Shown piece after piece: positions 1 through 10,218 of a stretch of DNA of 50,730 nucleotides. Positions within the stretch are counted from its first letter, which is position 1. Each line of letters opens with the position of its first letter. The notes below the pieces were generated by a model. That model had not been told where the DNA came from. It saw only the letters and a program-made list of their open reading frames with translations, and did not search any database. The position numbers and the translations under genes are program-made. The DNA lies in contig NZ_BPQR01000039.1 in the NCBI RefSeq assembly GCF_022179345.1, positions 1 through 50,730 of the forward strand. The letters are read 5' to 3'. Source of the DNA: Methylobacterium jeotgali (GTDB lineage: Bacteria; Pseudomonadota; Alphaproteobacteria; Rhizobiales; Beijerinckiaceae).

Positions 1-276
1 GACATCCTCGTCGTCGCCCATCCCCGGCTCTATCCGCTGATGTCCGGCCTCCGGGAGCGGGGAACGGCGATCGCCGTGCTGCGGTGCCCGGAGGAGGGCG
101 CCCGCTCGGGCGACCGTCGAATCCTCGCCTTCGAGCATGCCATCGACCGGCTCTGCGTCGACGACCGGAGCGAGGCGGAGCGGCTCTCCGCCGCGGGCTT
201 TCCCGATTCCAAGATCGTCGTCCTGTCTGACGCGGAGGGGGACTTTCGGGACATTCTCGCGGGCCTGTGGGCTTGA
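1..276 (+). CDS. 3' end of an unrecognised protein (partial)
   Basis: The frame is open from the first base and ends at a TGA at 274-276, giving the last 91 residues of a protein that starts outside the window. The piece begins DILVVAHPRLYPLMSG and ends DFRDILAGLWA, a mixed alpha/beta composition with no cysteine pairs, membrane segment or motif I can assign. It could be the C-terminal half of a Rossmann-like domain, but that is only an impression. It lies 212 bp upstream of nuoA in the same direction. An internal ATG at 40 is not needed as a start because the frame continues upstream. Confidence 0.6.
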   Translation, partial: DILVVAHPRLYPLMSGLRERGTAIAVLRCPEEGARSGDRRILAFEHAIDRLCVDDRSEAERLSAAGFPDSKIVVLSDAEGDFRDILAGLWA

Positions 277-327
277 ACGCGCGCATCCTGTCGCGGAAAG
301 GCCGCATCCCCCGCGGCAAAGCAGGTA

Positions 328-341
328 TTTGGTCGACCAAA
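328..341. promoter_or_regulatory. 14-bp perfect palindrome upstream of nuoA
   Basis: TTTGGTCGACCAAA is a perfect inverted repeat in the only non-coding gap before the nuo operon, about 150 bp upstream of the nuoA start. The core TTGGTCGACCAA resembles operators of FadR/PdhR-type GntR regulators, which favour TTGGT-N-ACCAA arrangements. I could not find a convincing -35/-10 pair around it, so its role in nuo transcription is an inference. Confidence 0.4.
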
Positions 342-488
342 GATCGCGCCATGTCCGTGCCCGCCCTTGTGCGGCATCGGCCGCTCGTCTAAGCCTCCGG
401 CCGCGCGCTCCCTGGCATTGGAGAAATTCCAGTGGTCGCCCTCGCGGGGCGCGGCATCACGGATCGGCGCGAGCGTGCGGGGTGCCAC

Positions 489-854
489 ATGGACGGCCTT
501 CTTGCGGACTATCTGCCCCTGATCGTGTTCATCGGCGTCTCGCTGGTGATCGCGGTGGCGCTGCTCGTGGCGCCGTTCATCGTGGCCTACAACAGCCCCG
601 ATCCGGAGAAGCTCTCGGCCTACGAGTGCGGCTTCAACGCCTTCGACGACGCGCGCATGAAGTTCGACGTGCGCTTCTATCTCGTCGCGATCCTGTTCAT
701 CATCTTCGACCTCGAGGTCGCGTTCCTGTTCCCCTGGGCGATCACCTTCGGGGAGCTCGGCTGGTTCGGCTTCTGGTCGATGATGGCCTTCCTCGGCGTG
801 CTGACCGTGGGCTTCGTCTACGAGTGGCGGAAGGGCGCACTGGAGTGGGACTAG
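489..854 (+). CDS. nuoA: NADH-quinone oxidoreductase subunit A
   Basis: Small membrane subunit of proton-pumping complex I, contacting the quinone-binding region. The 121 residues hold three hydrophobic helices (about 10-32, 61-83, 88-110) and the conserved loop YECGF with Cys47, whose exposure changes in the active/deactive transition of mitochondrial homologues. I chose the ATG at 489 because the product then has the usual family length. An in-frame ATG at 432 would add 19 polar residues not expected in NuoA. First gene of nuoA-N, with nuoB 49 bp downstream. Confidence 0.96.
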   Translation: MDGLLADYLPLIVFIGVSLVIAVALLVAPFIVAYNSPDPEKLSAYECGFNAFDDARMKFDVRFYLVAILFIIFDLEVAFLFPWAITFGELGWFGFWSMMAFLGVLTVGFVYEWRKGALEWD

Positions 855-903
855 GAGCCTCGCGCTCCATATCCCAGCCGTCAGACGCGAGAGCGAACCA
901 CCC

Positions 904-1491
904 ATGGCCCTGACCCCCGAGATGTCCCGCGCCCCGGCGATCGCGCCGCAGCCCAAGGGCCTCGTCGATCCCTCGACGGGCCGCCCGATCGGCGCCGACG
1001 ATCCGACCTTCCTGTCGATCAGCAACGAGCTCGCCGACCGCGGCTTCCTCGTCACCTCGACGGACGACCTCATCAATTGGGCCCGCACCGGCTCGCTGAT
1101 GTGGATGACCTTCGGCCTCGCCTGCTGCGCCGTCGAGATGATGCAGATGTCGATGCCGCGCTACGACTGCGAGCGCTTCGGCTTCGCCCCCCGCGGCTCG
1201 CCGCGGCAGTCCGACGTGATGATCGTCGCCGGCACGCTCACCAACAAGATGGCGCCCGCGCTCCGCAAGGTCTACGACCAGATGCCGGAGCCGCGCTACG
1301 TGATCTCGATGGGCTCCTGTGCCAACGGCGGCGGCTACTACCACTACTCCTACTCGGTGGTGCGCGGCTGCGACCGTGTGGTGCCGGTCGACATCTACGT
1401 GCCCGGCTGTCCCCCGACCGCCGAGGCGCTGCTCTACGGCGTGCTTCTTCTCCAGAAGAAGATCCGCCGCATCGGCACCATCGAGCGCTGA
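904..1491 (+). CDS. nuoB: NADH-quinone oxidoreductase subunit B
   Basis: Peripheral-arm subunit that carries the terminal [4Fe-4S] cluster N2, the direct electron donor to ubiquinone. The expected ligands are visible: tandem Cys74-Cys75 ([10 protein letters not shown]), Cys139 (MGSCANGGG) and Cys169 (VPGCPPT), with spacing like E. coli NuoB. The 195-residue length is normal, with an N-terminal tail of about 35 residues before the conserved core. nuoC follows after 9 bp. Confidence 0.97.
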   Translation: MALTPEMSRAPAIAPQPKGLVDPSTGRPIGADDPTFLSISNELADRGFLVTSTDDLINWARTGSLMWMTFGLACCAVEMMQMSMPRYDCERFGFAPRGSPRQSDVMIVAGTLTNKMAPALRKVYDQMPEPRYVISMGSCANGGGYYHYSYSVVRGCDRVVPVDIYVPGCPPTAEALLYGVLLLQKKIRRIGTIER

Positions 1492-1500
1492 GGCGGAGCC

Positions 1501-2148
1501 ATGAGCAACGGCATCAGCATCCTGGCCCACACCCAGCCGGCCTCCGGCGACGCGGCGCTGTCGGCTCTCTCGGAGCGGATCGTCGGCGCCCTCGGGCCGG
1601 CGGTGGTCGAGAGCGCCATCGCTTTCGGTGAGCTGACGCTCGTCGTGCAGGCCTCCGACATCGTCTACGCACTCACCTACCTGCGCGACGATCCGGGTTG
1701 CGCCTTCCGCTGCTTCGTCGACATCTGCGGGGCCGACTACCCGCAGCGCGCCAAGCGCTTCGACGTCGTCTACCACCTGCTGTCCCTGCGCCATAACGCG
1801 CGCATCCGCGTGAAGGTGCGCACCGACGAGACGACGCCCGTGCCGTCGGTCATCGACGTGTTCCCGGCGGCGAACTGGTTCGAGCGCGAGACCTACGATC
1901 TCTACGGCATCCTGTTCTCGGGCCATCCGGACCTGCGGCGCCTCCTGACCGATTACGGCTTCGAGGGTCACCCGCTGCGCAAGGACTTCCCTCTCACCGG
2001 CTTCGTCGAGGTCCGCTACGACCAGGAGGAGGCGCGGGTCGTCTACGAGCCGGTCAAGCTCACGCAGGAGTTCCGCAACTTCGACTTCCTCTCGCCCTGG
2101 GAAGGCACGGACTACGTGCTGCCCGGCGACGAGAAGACCTCGGCCTGA
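1501..2148 (+). CDS. nuoC: NADH-quinone oxidoreductase subunit C
   Basis: 30-kDa subunit of the peripheral arm, a structural partner of NuoD with no cofactor of its own. The family signature is near residues 121-165: [18 protein letters not shown] followed by [20 protein letters not shown]. It has 215 residues and a separate NuoD, so this is not the fused NuoCD of enterobacteria. Directly behind nuoB. A non-nuo gene begins 8 bp after its stop. Confidence 0.97.
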   Translation: MSNGISILAHTQPASGDAALSALSERIVGALGPAVVESAIAFGELTLVVQASDIVYALTYLRDDPGCAFRCFVDICGADYPQRAKRFDVVYHLLSLRHNARIRVKVRTDETTPVPSVIDVFPAANWFERETYDLYGILFSGHPDLRRLLTDYGFEGHPLRKDFPLTGFVEVRYDQEEARVVYEPVKLTQEFRNFDFLSPWEGTDYVLPGDEKTSA

Positions 2149-2156
2149 GGCGCGCC

Positions 2157-2588
2157 ATGCCCGAGGATGGAACCCTCTCCGGTCATTGCCTCTGCGGGGC
2201 GGCGCGCTTCACCGCGCGGCCGAAGCAGATGCACATGGATGTCTGCCATTGCGGCCAGTGCCGGCGCTGGTCCGGCGGCACCTGGATGACGGTGGAATGC
2301 GAGCCGGAGAGCCTCGCGGTCGAGGATGCCGGCCGGATCGGTGTCTACGCCTCCTCGGATCACGCGGAGCGCGGCTTCTGCGGGACCTGCGGCACCACCC
2401 TCTACTGGCGGATGAAGGACGGCAGCCTGCTCACGGTCTCGGCGCAGGCCTTCGAGGCACCCGAGCGCTTCGCCTTCGCGAGCGAGATCTTCATCGACCG
2501 CAAGCCCGGCAACTACGCTTTCGCCAACGACACCAAGAAGCTGACCGAGGCCGAGGTCTTGGCTCAGTTCCCGGAGATCGCCGGCTGA
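2157..2588 (+). CDS. GFA (glutathione-dependent formaldehyde-activating enzyme-like) family protein
   Basis: A 143-residue zinc-binding protein of the GFA/CENP-V family. Clear motifs are [10 protein letters not shown] (residues 9-18), [12 protein letters not shown] (30-41) and [12 protein letters not shown], the cysteine pattern that binds two zinc ions in Gfa of Paracoccus. Many family members have unknown substrates and need not act on S-hydroxymethylglutathione, so the name gives the family and not a proven reaction. It is inserted in the nuo operon: 8 bp after nuoC, and its TGA shares one base with the nuoD ATG (TGATG), so it must be co-transcribed and probably translationally coupled to nuoD. 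A methylotroph's formaldehyde load makes a stress role conceivable, but this is inference. Confidence 0.9.
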   Translation: MPEDGTLSGHCLCGAARFTARPKQMHMDVCHCGQCRRWSGGTWMTVECEPESLAVEDAGRIGVYASSDHAERGFCGTCGTTLYWRMKDGSLLTVSAQAFEAPERFAFASEIFIDRKPGNYAFANDTKKLTEAEVLAQFPEIAG

Positions 2589-3778
2589 TGACCGAGCACA
2601 ACATCCGCAACTTCGCGATCAACTTCGGCCCACAGCACCCGGCGGCGCACGGGGTGCTGCGCCTCGTGCTGGAGCTCGACGGCGAGATCGTCGAGCGGGT
2701 CGACCCGCATATCGGCCTGCTCCACCGGGGCACCGAGAAGCTCATCGAGCACAAGACCTACCTTCAGGCGACGCCCTATTTCGACCGGCTCGACTACGTC
2801 GCGCCGATGAATCAGGAGCACGCCTTCTGCCTCGCCATCGAGAAGCTGCTCGGGCTTCCGGTGCCGCGCCGGGCCAAGCTCATCCGCACCCTGTTCTGCG
2901 AGATCGGGCGCCTTCTCTCCCACCTCCTCAACGTCACCACGCAGGCGATGGACGTCGGCGCGCTGACGCCGCCCCTGTGGGGCTTCGAGGAGCGCGAGAA
3001 GCTGATGATCTTCTACGAGCGCGCGAGCGGCGCACGGCTTCACGCCAACTACTTCCGGCCGGGCGGCGTCCATCAGGACCTGCCGCCGGCGCTCATCGAC
3101 GACATCGAGGCGTTCTGCGACCCGTTCCTGCAGGTGGTCGACGATCTCGACAACCTCGTCATGTCGAACCGCATCTTCAAGCAGCGCAACGTCGACATCG
3201 GCATCGTCACGGTGGACGAGGCCATGGCCTGGGGCTTCTCGGGCGTGATGGTGCGCGGCTCCGGCATCCCGTGGGACCTGCGCAAGTCGCAGCCCTACGA
3301 GGCCTACGAGGAGATGGAGTTCGACGTCCCCGTGGGGAAGAACGGCGACACCTATGATCGCCAGGTCATCCGCATGGAGGAGATGCGCGAGAGCGTGCGC
3401 ATCATGAAGCAGTGCGTTGCCAAGCTGCGCGAGCCGGCCGGCCAGGGCCCCATCGCGACGCTCGACGGCAAGGTGGCGCCGCCGCCGCGCCGGGAGATGA
3501 AGCGCTCGATGGAGGCGCTCATCCACCACTTCAAGCTCTACACCGAGGGCTTCCACGTGCCGGCCGGCGAGGTCTACGCCGCCGTCGAGGCGCCCAAGGG
3601 CGAGTTCGGCGTCTACCTCGTCTCCGACGGCACCAACAAACCCTATCGTTGCAAGATCCGCGCTCCGGGATTCGCCCATCTCCAGGCGATGGACTGGATG
3701 TGCCGCGGCCACATGCTCGCCGACGTGTCCTGCGTGCTCGGCACGCTCGACATCGTCTTCGGCGAAGTGGACCGCTGA
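2588..3778 (+). CDS. nuoD: NADH-quinone oxidoreductase subunit D
   Basis: 49-kDa subunit, related to the large subunit of [NiFe] hydrogenases, forming the quinone pocket with NuoB. Typical sequences are [20 protein letters not shown] near the N-terminus, [14 protein letters not shown], and the C-terminal [16 protein letters not shown]. The ATG at 2588 gives 396 residues, the normal length. The frame is open further upstream, but that portion is shadow coding of the GFA gene. The start overlaps the preceding stop by one base. Confidence 0.97.
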   Translation: MTEHNIRNFAINFGPQHPAAHGVLRLVLELDGEIVERVDPHIGLLHRGTEKLIEHKTYLQATPYFDRLDYVAPMNQEHAFCLAIEKLLGLPVPRRAKLIRTLFCEIGRLLSHLLNVTTQAMDVGALTPPLWGFEEREKLMIFYERASGARLHANYFRPGGVHQDLPPALIDDIEAFCDPFLQVVDDLDNLVMSNRIFKQRNVDIGIVTVDEAMAWGFSGVMVRGSGIPWDLRKSQPYEAYEEMEFDVPVGKNGDTYDRQVIRMEEMRESVRIMKQCVAKLREPAGQGPIATLDGKVAPPPRREMKRSMEALIHHFKLYTEGFHVPAGEVYAAVEAPKGEFGVYLVSDGTNKPYRCKIRAPGFAHLQAMDWMCRGHMLADVSCVLGTLDIVFGEVDR

Positions 3779-3796
3779 CGGTTCCGAGGTCGACCG

Positions 3797-5116
3797 ATGG
3801 CTAACCGCAGACTCGCCCCCGCCGCCGAGCAGCCCGCGAGCTTCGCGTTCTCGCCCGAGAACGCCGAGTGGGCCAAGGGCCAGATCGAGAAGTACCCGGA
3901 GGGGCGTCAGGCCTCGGCCGTGATCCCGCTCCTGTGGAAGGCGCAGGAGCAGAACGGCGGCTGGCTGCCTCAGAAGGCGATCGAGGCGGTCGCCGACCAG
4001 CTCGGGATGCCGCATATCCGCGTGCTCGAGGTCGCGACCTTCTACACGATGTTCGCGCTGGAGCCCGTCGGCCGCTACTGGATCCAGGTCTGCGGGACGG
4101 TGCCCTGCGATTCCTGCGGCTCGCGCGAGCTGAAGCAGATGCTGCACAAGCGCCTCGGCCCTCCCGGCCATGTCAGCCCGGACGGGAACTTCTCCTGGCT
4201 CGAGGTCGAGTGCCTCGGCGCCTGCTGCAACGCGCCGATGGCGCAGATCAACCACGACTACTTCGAGGACCTGACGCCGGAGAACCTCGGCAAGCTCATG
4301 GACGACCTCGCCGCCGGCCGCCCCGTGAAGGTCGGTTCGCAGACGGGCCGCGTCTCGTCCGAGCCGAAGGACGCGGTGAACACCCTTCAGGACCCGACCC
4401 TGTTCGACGGATCGCGGGTCGGCGCCTGGCGCAAGCGCTTCGAGGAGGCCGGCAAGGCCTCCGGCGATGGTGAGGCCGCCTCGACCGAGCAGCGGGCGGC
4501 GAGCGAGCCCAAGGTCGCCCGTCCCGATGCCGGCCGCGCCGACGAGCGGCCCGCGGCGGACGCCCCCGCGCAGCGCGCCGCCGCCGGCGAAACGCCGGTG
4601 AAGGCCGCCGATCGTGCGGACGCGGCCGAGAACGCCTCGGACAAGGGCGAGCCCGACCGTTCGCCGGCCGGGCGCGTCGCCGCGGCCGAGCCGGCGTCCG
4701 CCGAAGCCGGCGCCCAGTCATCCCTGAAGCGCGACGCGGTGCCGCCGCAGCCGGAGGCGTCGGGCGCCAGCGAGGCCGAGGTCGCCGCCGAGGCCGAGGA
4801 GGCCCGCGTCGCCAAGGCGCTCGCCGACCTGCCGAAGGACGCGAGCCCGGAGCGCAAGGCCGACGCGGTCGGCACCCGCCCCGCCGGCCTCGACGCGGCG
4901 CGGGCCGGCACGCCGGACGACCTCACCCGCATCAAGGGCATCGGCCCGGGCAACGAGCGGCGCCTGCACGGGCTCGGCATCTATCACTTCGATCAGATCG
5001 CCGGCTGGACGCGTCCCGAGATCGCCTGGGTCGGCACCTATCTCGCCTTCCCCGGCCGCATCGACCGCGAGGATTGGGTCGGGCAGGCGAAAACCCTGTC
5101 CGGAACGGGCAAGTGA
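3797..5116 (+). CDS. nuoE: NADH-quinone oxidoreductase subunit E with long C-terminal extension
   Basis: 24-kDa subunit of the NADH dehydrogenase module with the [2Fe-2S] cluster N1a. Ligands are Cys99, Cys104, Cys139 and Cys143 (CGTVPC and CLGAC). At 439 residues it is about twice the E. coli length. The core ends near residue 210, an Ala/Pro/Glu-rich low-complexity stretch covers about 225-370, and residues 375-439 form a compact domain with LTRIKGIGPGNERRLHGLGI and FPGRIDREDWVGQAK. This resembles helix-hairpin-helix modules attached to several alphaproteobacterial proteins. Long NuoE forms are known in this class. The role of the tail is unknown. nuoF follows after 9 bp. Confidence 0.95.
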   Translation: MANRRLAPAAEQPASFAFSPENAEWAKGQIEKYPEGRQASAVIPLLWKAQEQNGGWLPQKAIEAVADQLGMPHIRVLEVATFYTMFALEPVGRYWIQVCGTVPCDSCGSRELKQMLHKRLGPPGHVSPDGNFSWLEVECLGACCNAPMAQINHDYFEDLTPENLGKLMDDLAAGRPVKVGSQTGRVSSEPKDAVNTLQDPTLFDGSRVGAWRKRFEEAGKASGDGEAASTEQRAASEPKVARPDAGRADERPAADAPAQRAAAGETPVKAADRADAAENASDKGEPDRSPAGRVAAAEPASAEAGAQSSLKRDAVPPQPEASGASEAEVAAEAEEARVAKALADLPKDASPERKADAVGTRPAGLDAARAGTPDDLTRIKGIGPGNERRLHGLGIYHFDQIAGWTRPEIAWVGTYLAFPGRIDREDWVGQAKTLSGTGK

Positions 5117-5125
5117 GGCGCTGAC

Positions 5126-6427
5126 ATGCTCTCCGATCAGGATCGCATCTTCACCAACCTCTACGGCCTGCATTCGCCGGGGCTCGAGGCCGCCAGGAAG
5201 CGCGGCGCCTGGGACGGAACCAAGTTCCTCCTGGAGATGGGCCGCGACTGGATCATCGAGGAGATGAAGGCCTCAGGGCTCCGTGGTCGCGGCGGCGCCG
5301 GCTTCCCCACGGGCCTCAAGTGGTCCTTCATGCCCAAGAAGTCCGACGGGCGCCCGCACTACCTCGTCGTCAACGCCGACGAGTCGGAGCCGGGCACATG
5401 CAAGGACCGGGAGATCATGCGGCACGATCCGCATCTCCTGATCGAGGGTTGCATGTTGGCGTCTTTCGCCATGGGCGCGCATGCCTGCTACGTGTATCTC
5501 CGCGGCGAGTACGTCGCCGAGAAGCACGCCCTCCAGCGGGCCGTCGACGAAGCCTACGAGGCGCGCCTCGTCGGGCAGTCGAACGTCCACGACTACCCCT
5601 TCGACATCTACGTCCACCACGGCGCCGGTGCCTACATCTGTGGCGAGGAGACGGCCCTCATCGAGAGCCTCGAGGGCAAGAAGGGCATGCCGCGGCTGAA
5701 GCCGCCTTTCCCAGCCAACATGGGCCTCTACGGCTGCCCGACGACGGTCAACAACGTCGAGTCGATCGCGGTGGCCGGCACCATCCTGCGCCGGGGCGGC
5801 GCCTGGTTCGCGGGCTTGGGCGGCAAGAACAACACCGGCACGAAGCTCTTCTGCGTCTCGGGGCACGTCAACAAGCCGTGCAACGTCGAGGAGGAGATGG
5901 GCATCACCTTCCGGGAGCTCATCGACAAGCATTGCGGCGGCATGCGCGGCGGCTGGGACAACCTGCTCTGCTCGATCCCTGGCGGCTCCTCGGTGCCGCT
6001 GGTGCCCGGCGAGCAGATCGTCGACGCCAAGATGGATTTCGACACCCTGCGAAACCTCGGCTCCGGCCTCGGCACCGCGGCGGTGATCGTGCTCGACAAG
6101 TCGACGGACATCGTCTCGGCGATCGCCCGCATCGCCTACTTCTACAAGCACGAGAGCTGCGGCCAGTGCACGCCCTGCCGAGAGGGCACGGGGTGGATGT
6201 GGCGCGTGATGCTGCGCATGGCGGAGGGCCGCGCGCAGAAGCGCGAGATCGACATGCTCCTCGACGTGACGAAGCAGATCGAGGGCCACACCATCTGCGC
6301 CCTCGGCGATGCGGCGGCCTGGCCGATCCAGGGCCTCATCCGCCACTACCGTTCCGAGATCGAGAAGCGGATCGACCGCTACAGCGCGAACCCGCACTCC
6401 GACCCCGTGCCGATGGCGGCGGAGTGA
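5126..6427 (+). CDS. nuoF: NADH-quinone oxidoreductase subunit F
   Basis: 51-kDa subunit that oxidises NADH with FMN and passes electrons to cluster N3. The glycine-rich NADH/FMN region [15 protein letters not shown] lies near residues 52-66, and [16 protein letters not shown] marks the flavin site. The [4Fe-4S] N3 ligands are Cys345, Cys348 and Cys351 ([12 protein letters not shown]) plus Cys391 (HTICALGD). The 433-residue length is typical. nuoG starts 43 bp after the stop. Confidence 0.97.
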   Translation: MLSDQDRIFTNLYGLHSPGLEAARKRGAWDGTKFLLEMGRDWIIEEMKASGLRGRGGAGFPTGLKWSFMPKKSDGRPHYLVVNADESEPGTCKDREIMRHDPHLLIEGCMLASFAMGAHACYVYLRGEYVAEKHALQRAVDEAYEARLVGQSNVHDYPFDIYVHHGAGAYICGEETALIESLEGKKGMPRLKPPFPANMGLYGCPTTVNNVESIAVAGTILRRGGAWFAGLGGKNNTGTKLFCVSGHVNKPCNVEEEMGITFRELIDKHCGGMRGGWDNLLCSIPGGSSVPLVPGEQIVDAKMDFDTLRNLGSGLGTAAVIVLDKSTDIVSAIARIAYFYKHESCGQCTPCREGTGWMWRVMLRMAEGRAQKREIDMLLDVTKQIEGHTICALGDAAAWPIQGLIRHYRSEIEKRIDRYSANPHSDPVPMAAE

Positions 6428-6470
6428 GCGCGATGGCATCTCCGTTCGGTCCAGCTTTCGAGATGACCCG

Positions 6471-8552
6471 ATGACCAAGCTCCTCATCGACGGCACCGAG
6501 GTCGATGTTCCGGCCGAGTTCACGCTGCTCCAGGCCTGCGAGGTCGCGGGCGTCGAGATCCCGCGCTTCTGCTTCCACGAGCGGCTGTCGATCGCCGGCA
6601 ACTGCCGGATGTGCCTCGTCGAGCTGAAGGGCGCGCCGAAGCCCGTGGCGAGCTGCGCCTACGCGGTGAAGGATTGCCGCCCCGGCCCGAACGGCGAGCC
6701 GCCGGAGGTGCTGACGCGCTCGGGCACCACCAAGAAGGCCCGCGAGGGGGTGATGGAGTTCCTCCTCATCAACCACCCGCTCGACTGCCCGATCTGCGAC
6801 CAGGGCGGCCACTGCGACCTCCAGGACCAGGCGATGGCCTACGGGGTCGACTCGACCCGGTACGGCGAGAACAAGCGCGCCGTCGAGGAGAAGTACATTG
6901 GGCCGCTGGTGCGCACGGCCATGAACCGTTGCATCCACTGCACCCGCTGCGTGCGCTTCCTGGCGGAGGTCGCGGGCGTGCCGGATCTCGGCGCCATCGG
7001 CCGCGGCGAGGATATGGAGATCACGAGCTACCTCGAGCAGGCGATGCACTCGGAGCTCCAGGGCAACGTTGCCGACCTCTGCCCGGTGGGCGCCCTCGTC
7101 CACAAGCCGCAGAGCTACAACGTCCGCCCCTGGGAGCTGTCGAAGACCGAGTCCGTCGACGTGATGGACGCGGTGGGCTCGGCGATCCGCGTCGATTCCC
7201 GCGGCCGCGAGGTCATGCAGATCGAGCCGCGGGTGAACGAGGCGATCAACGAGGAGTGGATCTCCGACAAGACCCGCCACGTCGTCGACGGTCTGCGCAT
7301 GCAGCGTCTCGACCGGCCGTTCCTGCGCGAGAACGGGCGCCTGCGGCCGGCCTCCTGGGCGGAGGCCTTCGGCGCGATCAAGACCCGGCTCCAGGGCGTC
7401 GATCCGAAGCGGGTCGGCGCGGTGGTCGGCGATCTCGCCGGTGTCGAGGAGACCTTCGCCCTCAAGGCTCTGATGGCCGCGATCGGGACCCCGAATCTCG
7501 ATTGCCGCCAGGCCGGCGAGCGGATCGACCCCGCCTGGGGCCGGGCCGCCTACACGCTCGGCGCCGGCATCGCCGGGATCGAGGAAGCCGACGCGATCCT
7601 GCTCGTCGGCGCCAACCCGCGGACCGAGGCCTCGCTTCTCAACGTCCGCATCCGCAAGCGCTGGCGCATGGGGCCGCTGCCCGTCGGCGTCATCGGCGAG
7701 CCGGTCGATCTCACCTATCCGAGCCTCCAGCTCGGCGCCGGGCCTGAGACGCTCGCCGATCTCGCAGCCGGCAGGCACAGCTTCGCGCAGGTCCTGAAGG
7801 ACGCGGCCCGTCCTCTCGTCATCGTCGGCATGGGCGCGCTCGCCCGGCCGGACGGCGCGGCGATCCTCGCCGCCGCCGCCGCGCTCGCCCGTGATGTCGG
7901 CGCCGTGACGCCGGAATGGAACGGCTTCGGCGTGCTCCAGACGGCGGCCGCCCGCGTCGGCGCCCTCGACCTCGGCTTCGTGCCGGGGGAGGGCGGGCTC
8001 GACTTCGCCGGCATGACCGCGGCCGGCGGCCTCGACGTGCTCTTCAACCTCGGTGCCGACGAGGTCGAGGTCGCGCCCGGCGCCTTCGTGATCTACCAGG
8101 GCACCCATGGCGATCGCGGCGCGTCCCGCGCCGACGTGATCCTGCCCGGCGCCGCCTACACCGAGAAGAGCGCGACCTACGTCAACCTCGAAGGCCGGGT
8201 GCAGATGACCAATCGCGCCGGCTTCCCGCCGGGCGACGCGCGCGAGGACTGGGCGGTGATCCGCGCCCTCTCGGACGTCATCGGCCACCGCTTGCCCTTC
8301 GATTCGCTGGGCGCCCTGCGCCGCGCGCTCTACGCCGAGCATCCGCACTTCGCCGGGATCGATGCGGTCGCGACCTCCGACGCGGTTGCGAGCCTGGAGC
8401 GCGTCGCCACTCTCGGCGGCAGCACGCAGCGGGACGCTTTCCGCCCCGGCGTGGCCGACTTCTACCTCACGAACCCGATCACCCGCGCCTCGCGCGTGCT
8501 CGCGGAATGCTCCGGGCTCGCCCGGAGCCGCGGCCTCGAGGCGGCGGAATAG
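6471..8552 (+). CDS. nuoG: NADH-quinone oxidoreductase subunit G
   Basis: 75-kDa subunit carrying three Fe-S clusters of the electron wire. [2Fe-2S] N1b ligands: Cys34, Cys45, Cys48, Cys62. N5: His102, Cys106, Cys109, Cys115 ([14 protein letters not shown]). N4: Cys154, Cys157, Cys160, Cys204 (CIHCTRC and DLCPVGAL). The rest is a molybdopterin-oxidoreductase-like domain without molybdenum function. I chose ATG 6471, giving 693 residues beginning [11 protein letters not shown]. The extra N-terminus of the longer open frame reads as nuoF shadow. nuoH follows after 11 bp. Confidence 0.97.
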   Translation: MTKLLIDGTEVDVPAEFTLLQACEVAGVEIPRFCFHERLSIAGNCRMCLVELKGAPKPVASCAYAVKDCRPGPNGEPPEVLTRSGTTKKAREGVMEFLLINHPLDCPICDQGGHCDLQDQAMAYGVDSTRYGENKRAVEEKYIGPLVRTAMNRCIHCTRCVRFLAEVAGVPDLGAIGRGEDMEITSYLEQAMHSELQGNVADLCPVGALVHKPQSYNVRPWELSKTESVDVMDAVGSAIRVDSRGREVMQIEPRVNEAINEEWISDKTRHVVDGLRMQRLDRPFLRENGRLRPASWAEAFGAIKTRLQGVDPKRVGAVVGDLAGVEETFALKALMAAIGTPNLDCRQAGERIDPAWGRAAYTLGAGIAGIEEADAILLVGANPRTEASLLNVRIRKRWRMGPLPVGVIGEPVDLTYPSLQLGAGPETLADLAAGRHSFAQVLKDAARPLVIVGMGALARPDGAAILAAAAALARDVGAVTPEWNGFGVLQTAAARVGALDLGFVPGEGGLDFAGMTAAGGLDVLFNLGADEVEVAPGAFVIYQGTHGDRGASRADVILPGAAYTEKSATYVNLEGRVQMTNRAGFPPGDAREDWAVIRALSDVIGHRLPFDSLGALRRALYAEHPHFAGIDAVATSDAVASLERVATLGGSTQRDAFRPGVADFYLTNPITRASRVLAECSGLARSRGLEAAE

Positions 8553-8563
8553 GGACGCCGACG

Positions 8564-9586
8564 ATGACCTTCCTCGAGGTGCTCGGCACCGTCCTCCTCA
8601 TCGCGCTGAAGAGCTTCGTGCTCCTCGCCGCCCTCCTGGTGTTCATCGCCTTCGCGCTGCTCGCCGACCGCAAGATCTGGGCGGCCGTGCAGCTGCGCCG
8701 GGGCCCCAACGTCGTCGGCCCCTTCGGCCTGTTTCAGTCCTTCGCGGACCTGCTCAAGTTCGTGCTCAAGGAGCCGGTGATCCCGGCGGGCGCCAACAAG
8801 GGCCTCTTCCTGCTGGCGCCGCTGGTCTTCGCGATGCTGGCGCTGGCGGGCTGGGCGGTGATCCCGCTCGCCGAGGGCTGGGCGATCGCCGACATCAACG
8901 TCGGCATCACCTACATCTTCGCGATCTCGTCGCTGATGGTCTACGGCGTCATCATGGGCGGCTGGGCCTCGAACTCGAAATACGCCTTCCTCGGCGCGCT
9001 CCGGTCCACGGCGCAGATGATCTCCTACGAGGTCTCCCTCGGCTTCGTGATCATCTGCGTGCTGATGTGCGCGGGCTCGCTCAACCTCTCGCGGATCGTG
9101 CTCGCGCAGGACACGGCGCTCGGGATGTTCGGCTGGTACTGGTTCTGGCTGTTCCCGATGTTCGGCGTGTTCTTCGTCTCGGCGCTGGCCGAGACCAACC
9201 GGCCGCCCTTCGATCTGCCGGAGGCCGAGTCCGAGCTCGTGGCGGGCTACATGGTCGAGTATTCCTCGACCCCGTACCTGCTCTTCATGCTCGGCGAGTA
9301 CGTGGCCATCATGACCATGTGCGCGCTCGGCACGGTGCTCTTCCTAGGCGGCTGGCTCTCGCCGATCCCCTTCGCGCCCTTCACCTGGGTGCCCGGGCTG
9401 ATCTGGTTCGCGCTGAAGGCGAGCTTCCTGTTCTTCATGATCGCCATGGTGAAGGCCATGGTGCCCCGCTACCGCTACGACCAGCTCATGCGGCTCGGCT
9501 GGAAGGTGTTCCTGCCGCTGTCCCTCGTATCGGTCGTCGTCGTCGCCTTCGTTCTCAAGCTCACCGGCCTCGCGCCGGGCGCCTGA
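8564..9586 (+). CDS. nuoH: NADH-quinone oxidoreductase subunit H
   Basis: Membrane subunit linking the quinone site to the proton-translocating arm. About eight hydrophobic helices are visible across 340 residues, with the conserved polar loop segments [16 protein letters not shown] (residues 43-58) and [20 protein letters not shown] (about 210-229), which form the quinone-chamber wall and E-channel. The ATG at 8564 is 11 bp after the nuoG stop. Length and motifs are normal. Confidence 0.97.
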   Translation: MTFLEVLGTVLLIALKSFVLLAALLVFIAFALLADRKIWAAVQLRRGPNVVGPFGLFQSFADLLKFVLKEPVIPAGANKGLFLLAPLVFAMLALAGWAVIPLAEGWAIADINVGITYIFAISSLMVYGVIMGGWASNSKYAFLGALRSTAQMISYEVSLGFVIICVLMCAGSLNLSRIVLAQDTALGMFGWYWFWLFPMFGVFFVSALAETNRPPFDLPEAESELVAGYMVEYSSTPYLLFMLGEYVAIMTMCALGTVLFLGGWLSPIPFAPFTWVPGLIWFALKASFLFFMIAMVKAMVPRYRYDQLMRLGWKVFLPLSLVSVVVVAFVLKLTGLAPGA

Positions 9587-9615
9587 GCGGACGGACAAGC
9601 ATCGGAGATTGCGCC

Positions 9616-10104
9616 GTGAAGCTCGATCAGGTCGCAAAGAGCCTCCTGCTGACGGAGTTCGTGTCCGGGTTCGTCCTGGCCATGAAGTACTTCTTCAAGC
9701 CGAAGGCGACCATCAACTATCCCTTCGAGATGGGCCATCGCGGGCCGCGCTTCCGAGGCGAGCATGCGCTCCGCCGCTATCCGAACGGAGAGGAGCGTTG
9801 CATCGCCTGCAAGCTCTGCGAGGCGATCTGCCCGGCGCAGGCCATCACCATCGAGGCGGGCCCCCGCCGCAACGACGGCACCCGCCGCACGACGCGCTAC
9901 GACATCGACATGGTGAAGTGCATCTACTGCGGCATGTGCCAGGAGGCCTGCCCGGTCGACGCCATCGTCGAGGGGCCGAATCTCGAGTTCTCCGTCGAGA
10001 CGCGCGAGGAGCTTCTATACGACAAGGAGAAGCTCCTCCTGAACGGCGATCGCTGGGAACGCGAGATCGCCCGCAACATCGCGATGGACGCGCCCTACCG
10101 CTAG
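9616..10104 (+). CDS. nuoI: NADH-quinone oxidoreductase subunit I
   Basis: Ferredoxin-like subunit carrying clusters N6a and N6b between NuoG and NuoB. Two classical motifs are present: Cys62/65/68/72 ([11 protein letters not shown]) and Cys102/105/108/112 ([11 protein letters not shown]), each followed by Pro. The start is taken as the GTG at 9616, giving 162 residues beginning [15 protein letters not shown], the usual alphaproteobacterial start. A GTG start is also supported by the lack of a nearby ATG. It is followed by the largest gap in the operon, 114 bp. Confidence 0.96.
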   Translation: MKLDQVAKSLLLTEFVSGFVLAMKYFFKPKATINYPFEMGHRGPRFRGEHALRRYPNGEERCIACKLCEAICPAQAITIEAGPRRNDGTRRTTRYDIDMVKCIYCGMCQEACPVDAIVEGPNLEFSVETREELLYDKEKLLLNGDRWEREIARNIAMDAPYR

Positions 10105-10115
10105 GGCTGCGACTG

Positions 10116-10144
10116 TTGTGCCCCCGGGGGCTGGGTTCTATAGA
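10116..10144 (+). promoter_or_regulatory. candidate internal promoter before nuoJ
   Basis: In the 114-bp gap between nuoI and nuoJ, TTGTGC (10116-10121) and TATAGA (10139-10144) are separated by exactly 17 bases, a fair sigma-70 arrangement in otherwise GC-rich DNA. The predicted transcript would start near 10151 and carry a leader of about 70 nt containing a 7-bp hairpin (10147-10163). It could boost the membrane-arm genes nuoJ-N. This is prediction from sequence only. Confidence 0.4.
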
Positions 10145-10218
10145 CGGGCCGCGTCGCGCGGCCGCACGGCACACGAGGCAGAAGGGGTCGCCCTCAGGGC
10201 GGCCGATCCGCAAAGCGC

